This document shows, in pieces, positions 1 to 5,748 of a DNA stretch of 10,711 bases. Source of the DNA: an uncultured Collinsella sp. (GTDB taxonomy: Bacteria; Actinomycetota; Coriobacteriia; Coriobacteriales; Coriobacteriaceae). Below the pieces are notes generated by a model that saw only the letters and a program-made list of their open reading frames with translations, ran no database searches and had not been told where the DNA came from. The stretch covers positions 1 through 10,711 of the forward strand of contig CAUDAE010000065.1 in assembly GCA_958447445.1 (NCBI GenBank). Direction: 5' to 3'. Each line of letters opens with the position of its first letter. Positions within the stretch are counted from its first letter, which is position 1. The translations under genes and the position numbers were made by a program.

Positions 1-3
1 GGA

Positions 4-258
4 GTGCGCCGGAAAGGAAGGTCGCCCTTTTGTTTTGCTTCGCGCCATGTGGGGGCGGTGGCGACGTGCATTTTTGCGAGTATTCTGCAATCGAAGGCCC
101 CTGCATACCGACCTCGGGCAAAAAATCGGGATTTCTCGATGTTTTCTACGGATGATGGGCGGGGTTATGGGCTGACAGCGTTTGATTTGCAGGGACATTC
201 GCGGTCTTTGGCATTTATCGTGGCGCCCGAAGCTCTTGGTTATGTTGAATACTCCTAA
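4..258 (+). CDS. Doubtful short open reading frame, hypothetical (84 aa), possibly cut by the window edge
   Basis: A GTG-initiated frame of 84 codons runs to a TAA at 256-258. The frame is also open back to base 1, so it could be the end of a longer gene. I recognise no family, signal peptide or membrane segment. The third codon positions are mixed rather than strongly G/C as in the confident genes of this window, and no ribosome binding site can be judged this close to the edge. It may simply be non-coding intergenic sequence. It lies upstream of, and on the opposite strand to, the lemA terminator. I keep it only as a low-confidence candidate. Confidence 0.2.
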   Translation: MRRKGRSPFCFASRHVGAVATCIFASILQSKAPAYRPRAKNRDFSMFSTDDGRGYGLTAFDLQGHSRSLAFIVAPEALGYVEYS

Positions 259-297
259 AAATGCACGGCGCTTAGAGGGGGACCTTCGCGAAAAAGG

Positions 298-336
298 AAA
301 CCGCCCCGTCGAAGTATGCATTCGACGGGGCGGTTT
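298..336 (-). terminator. Rho-independent terminator downstream of lemA
   Basis: A perfect 16-bp stem (298-313 pairing with 321-336, GC-rich core CCGCCCCGTCGAA) closes a 7-nt loop. Read on the minus strand it is followed by TTTCCTTTTT, giving the U-rich tail expected of an intrinsic terminator. It lies about 37 nt past the lemA stop codon, so it most likely ends lemA transcription. The tail on the plus strand is weaker, so termination in that direction is less certain. Confidence 0.85.
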
Positions 337-372
337 ATACATTTGGACGATTAAGGATGCGCTGTCAAACTA

Positions 373-924
373 CTAGAACTTGACGGTCGGGGCCTGGCGG
401 GCTGCTTCGGCGGCCTCGAAGCCCTGGCGCTCCTTAAACTGAAAGATGCCGGCAAAGATGACAGCCGGGAACGTCTGAATGGCGTTGTTGTAGCTGAGTA
501 CGCAGTCGTTGTAGCTCTGGCGTGCATAGCTAATCTTGTTCTCGGTATCCTCGAGCGATGCCTGCAGCTGCGTAAAGTTGGTGTTTGCCTTAAGATCGGG
601 ATAGGCCTCGGCTACGGCGAAGAGCTGGCGCAGCGCACCGGTCAGCACGTTGTCGGCTTCCATCTTGGCCTCGGGCGTGGTGGCCTTGACGGCGGTGTTA
701 CGCGCGCTGATCACGGCGGAGAGCGTCTCCTGCTCGTGCTTGGCGTAGCCCTTGACGGTTTCGACCAGGTTGGGGATCAGGTCGTTACGGCGCTGCAGCT
801 GCGTATCGATGTTCTGCCAGGCGTTATCGATGCGGTTACGCTTGGTGACCATGTTGTTGTAGATGCCGGCGATGGCGCAGACAATCACAATGACAACAAC
901 GATGCCGATGATGACGGTAATCAT
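373..924 (-). CDS. lemA: LemA family membrane protein
   Basis: Encodes 183 residues, the usual LemA length. Residues 1-22 form one hydrophobic N-terminal membrane segment (isoleucine and valine rich). A soluble helical domain follows with the family hallmarks: QLQRRNDLIPNLVETVKGY at about 42-60, and near the C-terminus TENKISYARQSYND at about 127-140, then YNNAIQTFP. LemA proteins are membrane-anchored, with a four-helix-bundle fold; their precise biochemical role is unsettled. The open frame extends further upstream, but the ATG at 924 was chosen because a GGAGA ribosome binding site lies four bases before it and the membrane helix begins there. The gene is monocistronic, diverges from the tetR gene, and ends just before a strong terminator. 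The partner metalloprotease or TPM-domain genes often found beside lemA are not in the window. Confidence 0.93.
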   Translation of the reverse strand: MITVIIGIVVVIVIVCAIAGIYNNMVTKRNRIDNAWQNIDTQLQRRNDLIPNLVETVKGYAKHEQETLSAVISARNTAVKATTPEAKMEADNVLTGALRQLFAVAEAYPDLKANTNFTQLQASLEDTENKISYARQSYNDCVLSYNNAIQTFPAVIFAGIFQFKERQGFEAAEAARQAPTVKF

Positions 925-971
925 GATGTCTCCGTTTCGAATGGCCGCGGCGGCATGCGCCAGCTGCCGTT

Positions 972-993
972 GGTATAACGCTACTAGTATACC
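972..993. promoter_or_regulatory. Palindrome in the lemA-tetR divergent intergenic region, candidate operator
   Basis: GGTATA (972-977) and TATACC (988-993) form inverted half-sites separated by 10 bp, with a short CTACTAG dyad inside. The site lies between two divergent starts and contains -10-like TATA sequences on both strands. TetR-family regulators commonly bind palindromes in the divergent region next to their own gene, so autoregulation, possibly with control of lemA, is plausible. This is inference only; six-base arms in a gap of this size could occur by chance. Confidence 0.35.
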
Positions 994-1123
994 CGCAACG
1001 TTTTGCCGTGCCGAACTTTCCGGTAAGCGTTGTGTTTTCGGCGGGGCCGGCACTGGGGCAAAGCGCGCGAGGTACAGGTGTAAGATATGCGACAGATTGA
1101 CGAGTGTTGTCTTTGCCCTGAGG

Positions 1124-1720
1124 ATGGCGATACCAGTGGACCTTCGCATTAAGAAAACCTACCGCGCCCTGTTCGATGCCTTCACCGAGCTTCTCGAGGA
1201 GCATCGTTTTGAGGACCTGACGGTTGCCATGCTGTGCGACCGCGCCATGATTCGCCGCACGACCTTCTACAAGCACTTTCGCGACAAGAACGATTACTTT
1301 GCCTTTTATATCGATGAGCTTATGTCGGGCTTGCCGCAAAAACAGCCCGATGAGGCCGGCGCAGTGTCTGCCGAGGACGTGCACGCGCTTCGACACGCGA
1401 TTTTGGACGATGCCATGGATTTGATTCTGGCGCACGAGCGGCTCATGGATAACATTTTGGCAAGCAGCATGTCGGGTATGTTGACCAACGTTATTTGCGA
1501 CCGCATTGCCCGCTCCATCCGCGAGCGTGTGATGAACGTGCTTGCCGAGGATGCCCTGGCCCCCGTGTCACTCGAGACGACGTCTGAGTTTGTCGCCGGC
1601 GGTATTATTCGACTTTTCACGATATGGTGGGAATCGGGCCACGATCTTGAGCGTCGACCTGAGATAGCCGACGTGGTCGATGCGCTGTTCGAGCGAACCA
1701 TGACACCGGTGCATCACTAA
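1124..1720 (+). CDS. TetR/AcrR family transcriptional regulator
   Basis: Encodes 198 residues, a normal size for the family. Residues 9-60 form the TetR DNA-binding domain: the first helix (KKTYRALFDAFTELLEE) is followed by the helix-turn-helix, with the recognition segment around RRTTFYKHFRDKNDYF (44-59). The remainder is a helical ligand-binding and dimerisation domain too variable to name an effector. The open frame extends upstream through the lemA promoter, so a start inside the frame is needed. The ATG at 1124 abuts a GAGG with no spacer, so the GTG at 1136, about 11 bases past that GAGG, is a serious alternative. The gene diverges from lemA and is followed directly by a convergent tRNA gene, so it is probably transcribed alone. 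Its targets are unknown; itself and lemA are the obvious first candidates. Confidence 0.88.
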   Translation: MAIPVDLRIKKTYRALFDAFTELLEEHRFEDLTVAMLCDRAMIRRTTFYKHFRDKNDYFAFYIDELMSGLPQKQPDEAGAVSAEDVHALRHAILDDAMDLILAHERLMDNILASSMSGMLTNVICDRIARSIRERVMNVLAEDALAPVSLETTSEFVAGGIIRLFTIWWESGHDLERRPEIADVVDALFERTMTPVHH

Positions 1721-1723
1721 AAG

Positions 1724-1813
1724 TGGCGGAGAGAGGGGGATTCGAACCCCCGGAACGCTCTCGCGCTCAACGGTTTTCAAGACCGCCGCATTCAACCGCT
1801 CTGCCATCTCTCC
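1724..1813 (-). tRNA. tRNA-Ser (anticodon TGA)
   Basis: On the minus strand the acceptor arm GGAGAGA (from 1813) pairs with TCTCTCC, followed by discriminator G and an encoded CCA (1726-1724). The anticodon stem GCGGT/ACCGT closes loop CTTGAAA, giving anticodon TGA at 1779-1777. A long variable arm (GAGCGC-GAGA-GCGTTC) marks it as a class II serine tRNA, and the T-loop GGTTCGAATCC is intact. It reads UCA and other UCN codons. It converges on tetR and is divergent from tadA. Confidence 0.96.
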
Positions 1814-1823
1814 GTGAGTCGTA

Positions 1824-1851
1824 ATGATAGCATCGTTTTGAATTTGCAACA
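1824..1851 (-). promoter_or_regulatory. Possible promoter of the tRNA-Ser gene
   Basis: On the minus strand TATCAT (1829-1824) is a fair -10 element ten bases before the tRNA 5' end. A weak -35 candidate, TGTTGC (1851-1846), sits 16 bases further upstream. The overlapping TTGCAA is a better hexamer but lies only 14 bp from the -10. The placement is what a tRNA promoter needs, but the -35 is poor. Confidence 0.35.
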
Positions 1852-1864
1852 GGGAAGGCGAACG

Positions 1865-3646
1865 ATGACGATCACCGAAATCGACGAGAAGTTCATGCGC
1901 GAGGCACTGGCCGAGGCGCGCGCCGCCGCGGCGGTGGGCGAGGTGCCCATCGGAGCCGTAGTGGTGCGCGACGGCGAGATCGTCGCGAGGGCGCACAATC
2001 GGCGCGAGCTCGATCAGGATCCTTCGGCTCATGCAGAGTTTGCGGCCGTGTGCGCCGCTGCCCAGGCGCTTGGCCGCTGGCGCCTTTTCGACTGTACGGT
2101 TTATGTGACGTTGGAACCCTGCTGCATGTGCGCAGGCCTTATGGTTAACGCGCGCGTGGGGCGCTGCGTGTATGGCGCGGCTGATGCCAAGGCGGGCGCG
2201 TTGGGATCCCTATACGATTTGAATGCCGACTCGCGCCTGAATCATCGGTTTAACGTGACGGCTGGGGTCCTGGCGGATGAATGCCGCGAGCTGCTGAGTA
2301 GCTATTTTGGCGGTCTGCGCGGAGCGGGCGGCGCTGATTGCGGTTGTGGGGCCGATCTTGAAGCACACGCCGCTCACGCCGCAGCGCTTACAGGTGCCAG
2401 TGAGGATGCTGGCACGGCGGTTGACTTTGGTGCCGCATGCCGTCGGCCCCGCCGTGTGCTGCTGGCGATTGACTCCTTTAAGGGCAGCGTGTCGAGTGCG
2501 CAGGCGGAGGCGGCGGTTGCCGAGGGCATGCGCCGTGTGTGGTCCGATGCCGAGGTGTGTACATTGCCGCTGGCAGATGGTGGCGAGGGAACGCTCGATG
2601 CCGTTGCCGCGTGCGGCGGTGAGATTGTGACCTGCGAGGTGGCAGGTCCCTTGGGCAAGCGCGCGTCTGCCCGGATGCTGGTTGATGTCGAGTGCGAGTC
2701 GGCTGTAATTGAGATGGCCGAGGCGGCCGGCATTGGGTATTCGCCTTGTACGGAGTCGGCGGCGTTGGCGGCCACAACCTATGGCGTGGGCGAGCTCATG
2801 CTTCGCGCGGTTCGCATGGGCGCAAAGACACTCTATATTGGTCTGGGCGGCAGCGCCACCAACGACGGTGGCGCCGGCATGCTGCAGGCGCTGGGCGCGC
2901 GTGTGGTCGATGATCAGGACTGCGATGTCGCCCCCGGTCTTGCGGGCCTTGAACACGTGTCGAGTATCGATTTGACGTCAGCGCTTCGTGCACTGAGCGG
3001 CGTTCGTATCGTTGTGCTTTCGGATGTCGAGAATCCGCTCGTGGGACGCCGCGGTGCGCTGGCGGTGTTTGGCGGGCAGAAGGGCCTGCCGACGGATGGC
3101 GCTGAGGCGCTGCGCAGGTACGACAGCTGGATGGTCGGCTACGGTCGCCTGCTCGATGCGGCAATTACCGGGGTGCGGGCTCAGGGATTGTTGCGCGTGC
3201 CCGAGGGTGCTCGGACATTTGGCTCGGTGCTCGGAGTGCCCGGTGCCGGTGCCGCAGGCGGCCTGGGTGCCGCGCTGCTGGCGCTCGGGGCGGAGCTGCG
3301 TTCGGGCGTGGAGACGGTGCTCGATCTCGTGGGGTTTGACGAGCGCGTGCGCGATGTCGACCTGGTCATAACGGGCGAGGGCAATATGGATGAGCAGTCC
3401 GCCGCCGGCAAGGCGCCGGTGGGTGTGGCCCGTCGTGCGAAGCGATATGGCAAGCCGGTGGTCGCCGTCGTGGGTGGTCGCGCCGTCAACCTGGATGCGG
3501 TGTGTGAGCAGGGTATTGACTTGGTTTTGCCGATTTGCCGCAAACCCATGGGCCTGGAACAGGCGATCGATCCGCAAGAAGCCACAACCAACCTCATCTG
3601 TGCCGGCGAGGCAGCCGCCCAATCCTACGACCTCGCCCGCCTCTAA
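1865..3646 (+). CDS. tadA: Fused tRNA adenosine(34) deaminase (TadA) - glycerate 2-kinase
   Basis: One uninterrupted frame of 593 residues. Residues 1-150 are a full TadA: zinc ligands and catalytic residues H56-A-E58 and P85-C86-x-x-C89, then RVGRCVYGAADAKAGALGSL and the C-terminal NHR...ADECRELLS helix, closely following E. coli TadA spacing (H57, E59, C87, C90). TadA makes inosine at the wobble base of tRNA-Arg(ACG). Residues about 151-196 are an Ala/Gly-rich linker. Residues 197-593 are a complete GarK/GlxK-type glycerate kinase: AIDSFKGS, PLADGGEGT (235-243), GLGGSATNDGGAGM (326-339), GVPGAGAAGGLGAALLALGA, VITGEGNMDEQSAAGKAPVG; it converts D-glycerate to 2-phosphoglycerate. The ATG at 1865 follows AGGGAAGG at good spacing; the frame continues 17 codons upstream, but that part overlaps the tRNA promoter region. 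A GTG at 2456 at the kinase boundary lacks a ribosome binding site, so two separate proteins are unlikely. A sequencing frameshift joining two genes cannot be fully excluded. Confidence 0.92.
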   Translation: MTITEIDEKFMREALAEARAAAAVGEVPIGAVVVRDGEIVARAHNRRELDQDPSAHAEFAAVCAAAQALGRWRLFDCTVYVTLEPCCMCAGLMVNARVGRCVYGAADAKAGALGSLYDLNADSRLNHRFNVTAGVLADECRELLSSYFGGLRGAGGADCGCGADLEAHAAHAAALTGASEDAGTAVDFGAACRRPRRVLLAIDSFKGSVSSAQAEAAVAEGMRRVWSDAEVCTLPLADGGEGTLDAVAACGGEIVTCEVAGPLGKRASARMLVDVECESAVIEMAEAAGIGYSPCTESAALAATTYGVGELMLRAVRMGAKTLYIGLGGSATNDGGAGMLQALGARVVDDQDCDVAPGLAGLEHVSSIDLTSALRALSGVRIVVLSDVENPLVGRRGALAVFGGQKGLPTDGAEALRRYDSWMVGYGRLLDAAITGVRAQGLLRVPEGARTFGSVLGVPGAGAAGGLGAALLALGAELRSGVETVLDLVGFDERVRDVDLVITGEGNMDEQSAAGKAPVGVARRAKRYGKPVVAVVGGRAVNLDAVCEQGIDLVLPICRKPMGLEQAIDPQEATTNLICAGEAAAQSYDLARL

Positions 3647-3661
3647 GGCCTATCTCCCTAT

Positions 3662-3730
3662 AAGTTGCGGTGGAATACGGAGCGTCTATGCCTTTAAGGG
3701 GCCAATTCAGTCCGTATTCCACCGCAACTT
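3662..3730. repeat. Perfect 20-bp inverted repeat (long hairpin) after the tadA-glycerate kinase gene
   Basis: The arm 3662-3681 (AAGTTGCGGTGGAATACGGA) is the exact reverse complement of 3711-3730, with a 29-nt spacer. It begins 16 nt after the stop codon of the fusion gene and may end or protect that transcript. It has no T-run on the plus strand, so it is not a classical intrinsic terminator. A 12-bp perfect palindrome, GAATGGCCATTC (3734-3745), follows at once. Confidence 0.85.
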
Positions 3731-3795
3731 CGAGAATGGCCATTCGAGGTTGGCCGCCTTGGGTCTTGGGTCGGACCGTTTGCCACGAAACGTGG

Positions 3796-3927
3796 CCATC
3801 TACTACGTTAAACCGGGCACCCTCGACCATCCCGGATTTTGTGAAATTAAAACCGCAGGTAGAAAGCTTGCCGATTTTCGAAAAAGCCGGCTATGGTCGA
3901 CCCCTGTGGCCTAAACGTAGTAGATGG
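3796..3927. repeat. Long imperfect inverted repeat (132 bp)
   Basis: CCATCTACTACGTT (3796-3809) is the exact reverse complement of 3914-3927. Pairing resumes inward with TCGACCAT and again with CCGG plus T-rich/A-rich blocks near the centre. The whole block can therefore fold as one interrupted stem around an A-rich loop. No credible coding frame crosses it. It resembles a dispersed palindromic element, but a second copy is not present in this window. Confidence 0.75.
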
Positions 3928-3963
3928 GTCCTTTCTGTGGTGCGGCACCAAGCCGGTCATTTT

Positions 3964-4039
3964 GGGATGGGACTATTTTGACTACTCATTGGCTGCTCTG
4001 GCAATCGGGCTGCAAAAGTAGTCAAAAAAGCTCCGTCCC
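3964..4039. repeat. Imperfect 23-bp inverted repeat just upstream of the ffs promoter
   Basis: Arm 3964-3986 (GGGATGGGACTATTTTGACT, then ACT) pairs with 4017-4039 at 19 of 23 positions, with a 30-nt spacer. The arm ends contain TTTTGACTACT/AGTAGTCAAAA. It ends 12 bp before the -35 hexamer of the SRP RNA promoter. It could be another mobile palindrome or a transcription barrier that insulates ffs from upstream reading. Confidence 0.78.
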
Positions 4040-4051
4040 AAATTAGCTACC

Positions 4052-4080
4052 TTGCTCTGGCGGGCGGGAGCAGGTAAGAT
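4052..4080 (+). promoter_or_regulatory. Sigma70-type promoter of the SRP RNA gene
   Basis: TTGCTC (4052-4057) and TAAGAT (4075-4080) are separated by exactly 17 bp. The predicted transcription start, about seven bases downstream, coincides with the 5' end of the SRP RNA acceptor stem at about 4087. The agreement of spacing and RNA end supports the call. Confidence 0.75.
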
Positions 4081-4086
4081 ATACCG

Positions 4087-4210
4087 AGCGCCTAGCGCGT
4101 TCGATGGGTTCGGATGACGACATGTTCCGAATCTGGTCAGGTCCGGAAGGAAGCAGCCATAAGGAGCCTCTGTCGGGCATCCGAATCCATCGAGCGCACG
4201 GGCGCTTTTT
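4087..4210 (+). ncRNA. ffs: Small bacterial signal recognition particle RNA (4.5S type)
   Basis: The diagnostic SRP domain lies at 4135-4158, with GGTCAGGTCCGGAAGGAAGC and GGAA tetraloop at 4145-4148, followed by CAGCC. This is the part bound by Ffh and by its receptor FtsY. The flanks fold into the long rod: AGCGCC, GTTCGATGG and TTCGGATG on the 5' side pair with CATCCGAA, CCATCGA and GGCGCT on the 3' side. The molecule is about 120 nt, with no Alu domain. A GCGC-ACGG-GCGC hairpin and TTTTT (4206-4210) at the 3' end provide a terminator. The RNA works in co-translational targeting of membrane and secreted proteins. The exact ends are predicted from pairing to within a few bases. Confidence 0.95.
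4193..4210 (+). terminator. Terminator of the SRP RNA
   Basis: GCGC-ACGG-GCGC followed by TTTTT directly at the 3' end of the SRP RNA rod. The same bases also form part of the mature RNA's closing stem, so alternative pairings compete. Confidence 0.6.
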
Positions 4211-4223
4211 GGTGCCGCGACAT

Positions 4224-4318
4224 GGCCCGGCCGGCGGCGAGGTATTTGGTGTCTCGCTGGTCCTCGGCTGCGCCTGCGGGATCGCTCGACTACCAAATAC
4301 CTCGTCACCGGCCGGGCC
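4224..4318. repeat. Large GC-rich inverted repeat downstream of ffs
   Basis: Arms 4224-4250 and 4292-4318 pair at 25 of 27 positions (outer GGCCCGGCCGG, inner CGAGGTATTTGGT). Complementarity continues inward (GTC, CGCTGGTCC against GGATCGCTCGAC) and slightly outward (GAC/GTC), so the full structure spans about 4217-4325. No T-run follows, so it is not a standard terminator. It begins only 14 nt after the SRP RNA terminator. Confidence 0.85.
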
Positions 4319-4460
4319 CCGTCGTCCAAAAATCACCCGTAAAGGCGCGTTTATCTAATTTAATCTATCCCTTAAGGAATGCTGCTCGTTGGCGTTGTCT
4401 GGGCATTGATGGCTGCGTGGTTCAAGAGACGGCGGTGCTGTTGCTTGAATTTTTGCAGTT
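4319..4460. other. Short gene-free stretch between inverted repeat and terminator
   Basis: An A/T-rich patch (about 4349-4370) is followed by sequence with no recognisable gene. TTCAAG (4422-4427) and CTTGAA (4444-4449) form a small dyad. An unannotated small RNA ending at the strong hairpin at 4461-4501 is possible, but there is no convincing promoter pair. Confidence 0.4.
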
Positions 4461-4501
4461 AAAGAGGCTCGTTTCCCTAGGTTGGGGAAACGAGCCTCTT
4501 T
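4461..4501. terminator. Strong hairpin terminator, bidirectional, serving the anchored surface protein gene
   Basis: A perfect 17-bp stem (4461-4477 with 4485-4501, containing GAGGCTCGTTTCCC) encloses a 7-nt loop. The plus-strand side ends in CTCTTTTTG and the minus-strand side in CTCTTTAAC. On the minus strand it lies about 46 nt past the stop of the surface protein gene, its likely client. The better T-run faces the plus strand, so it also blocks reading from the ffs side. Confidence 0.88.
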
Positions 4502-4546
4502 TTGTCTCTGGGCTTGTGGATTGGCGGAGACAATAACCGTTGGCAG

Positions 4547-5536
4547 CTATTTTGAGTTCCTGATGCGGCGTGTGGCTGTGGCGGTTATTCCGAGGCCTGC
4601 GGCGGCGACTGCTGCGAGTGCGATTGCGCTCGGCGCTGCGTCGCCCGTGTTCGCGAGCTTGCCGGCGGTCGTATCTGTTTGCTTGCCGCTGCTCGTGTTC
4701 GCCTGCTTGGTGGAGCTTGGCGGGGTATTTTTGCCGGTCGCGGGCGAGCTGGCGGGCGGTGTCGCCTCGGCGGGTTGCGTTGAGCCGGAGGGAGGCACTG
4801 TCTCGGTCGGTTGCGTTATCTCGGGTGAGGCGGTCTTATCTGCCGCGGCCTTTGCCTCTTCGTATGCTTCGCAGGCGTCGTCATAGGCCGCTTGCGCCTT
4901 ATTCAAATCGCTGAGGAGCGCATTTCGCTTGGCTGTGCATGCGTCGATGTTGGCCTTTGCTTTCTCCGCTCCATCTTCGAAAATCTTAACCTGCTCTTCC
5001 TGACTTTCGAGCGTACGTCGGTGGTGGTCAAGCTTATATCCACAAGATTCTCTTTCCGAATCCGCCATTTTGACCTCCATACGCAACTGCAAAACAGTTT
5101 CGTAATCCCTGTCGGCGAGCGCCTTTTCTACTTTTGCTTTAAGCTCGCTTACCCGGTTGCTGGCCTTGTCGTAATCGGCTTGGGCTGCAGCGACGTTCGC
5201 TCGCATGGCGGGAAGGGGTTCACTAGATTTGGCGGCTTCCGCCATCATCTTGTCGTAGAGCTCTTGAGAAGCGGCAATGTCATCATCGATTTCCGCAAGT
5301 TTCTCGGGACTTGCGGCGTCTTTTGCGGCCTCGAGGGTTTTGAGCGCTTCCTGCATGGCTGCATACGCTTTTTCTTTTGCGGCGGCCGCGTCTTCCGTCT
5401 GCAAGGCAACTGCACCGGTGGGGGCGCTGGTTTCTGCCGCGATCGCCGTTACGGGGGCGATTCCCGCGACAAGTGCCGCGGAAAGGGCGATGCCCACAGT
5501 TGCTCGTCTTGCTCTTCTTGCGAGAATGTCGTTCAT
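4547..5536 (-). CDS. Secreted coiled-coil surface protein with LANTG sortase anchor
   Basis: Encodes 329 residues. A typical Sec signal peptide spans residues 1-34: a charged N-terminus with several arginines, a hydrophobic core (VGIALSAALVAGIAPV) and an Ala-x-Ala cleavage site at TAIAAE. Residues about 50-235 are Ala/Glu/Lys/Asp-rich heptad-like helices, predicted coiled coil. Residues 236-292 are a Pro/Thr/Ser/Gly-rich wall-spanning linker. The C-terminus is a sorting signal: L294-A-N-T-G298, a hydrophobic segment (about 302-321) and a basic tail, RRIRNSK. LAxTG motifs in actinobacteria are usually processed by class E sortases; none is encoded here. The ATG at 5536 follows GAGGTG at good spacing. 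The binding partner is unknown; it may be an adhesin or spacer protein. It diverges from the ABC exporter operon and ends at the hairpin at 4461-4501. No named family is recognisable beyond this architecture. Confidence 0.88.
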   Translation of the reverse strand: MNDILARRARRATVGIALSAALVAGIAPVTAIAAETSAPTGAVALQTEDAAAAKEKAYAAMQEALKTLEAAKDAASPEKLAEIDDDIAASQELYDKMMAEAAKSSEPLPAMRANVAAAQADYDKASNRVSELKAKVEKALADRDYETVLQLRMEVKMADSERESCGYKLDHHRRTLESQEEQVKIFEDGAEKAKANIDACTAKRNALLSDLNKAQAAYDDACEAYEEAKAAADKTASPEITQPTETVPPSGSTQPAEATPPASSPATGKNTPPSSTKQANTSSGKQTDTTAGKLANTGDAAPSAIALAAVAAAGLGITATATRRIRNSK

Positions 5537-5673
5537 CTCGGCACCTCATTTCAAGGGTCGGCGACTAACTTGGTAGCACTAATGTAAATATACCATGCTA
5601 GTTGACCCGACACTGGCTGGGTGTGCGCGTATACCCCCCCTGAAAACTGAATCCCGTTAGAAATGACGAGTTG

Positions 5674-5703
5674 TTTACGCTTCTTTTGGGGTGGCGGTAC
5701 TAT
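5674..5703 (+). promoter_or_regulatory. Candidate promoter of the ABC exporter operon
   Basis: TTTACG (5674-5679) and TACTAT (5698-5703) are 18 bp apart, a fair sigma70 match. They lie 46 bp before the chosen ATG of the first ABC gene. A C-tract (5633-5640) lies just upstream. Confidence 0.5.
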
Positions 5704-5748
5704 CATGGTTCGAATTGAATGTGGATGATGATAGGGGAGCGCCTATAC

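Larger units (their letters stand above)
3647..4051. other. Gene-free region between the tadA fusion gene and the ffs promoter
   Basis: About 400 bp without a credible gene. Short frames exist on both strands, but they read through the three inverted repeats listed separately and have no ribosome binding site or recognisable protein. The region is clearly richer in A and T than the flanking genes. Apart from the repeats I see only the 12-bp palindrome at 3734-3745. Confidence 0.7.

Noticed and set aside
2456..3646. Separate glycerate kinase gene starting at an internal GTG
   Set aside because: No purine-rich ribosome binding site precedes it and the TadA frame continues without a stop, so a fused product is simpler.
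3594..3981. Open frames on both strands containing similar YSTAT peptides
   Set aside because: The peptide similarity comes from translating the two arms of the perfect inverted repeat at 3662-3730.
4104..4536. Plus-strand open frames through the SRP RNA and the following repeat
   Set aside because: They cross a functional RNA and a long palindrome, and have no ribosome binding site or recognisable protein.
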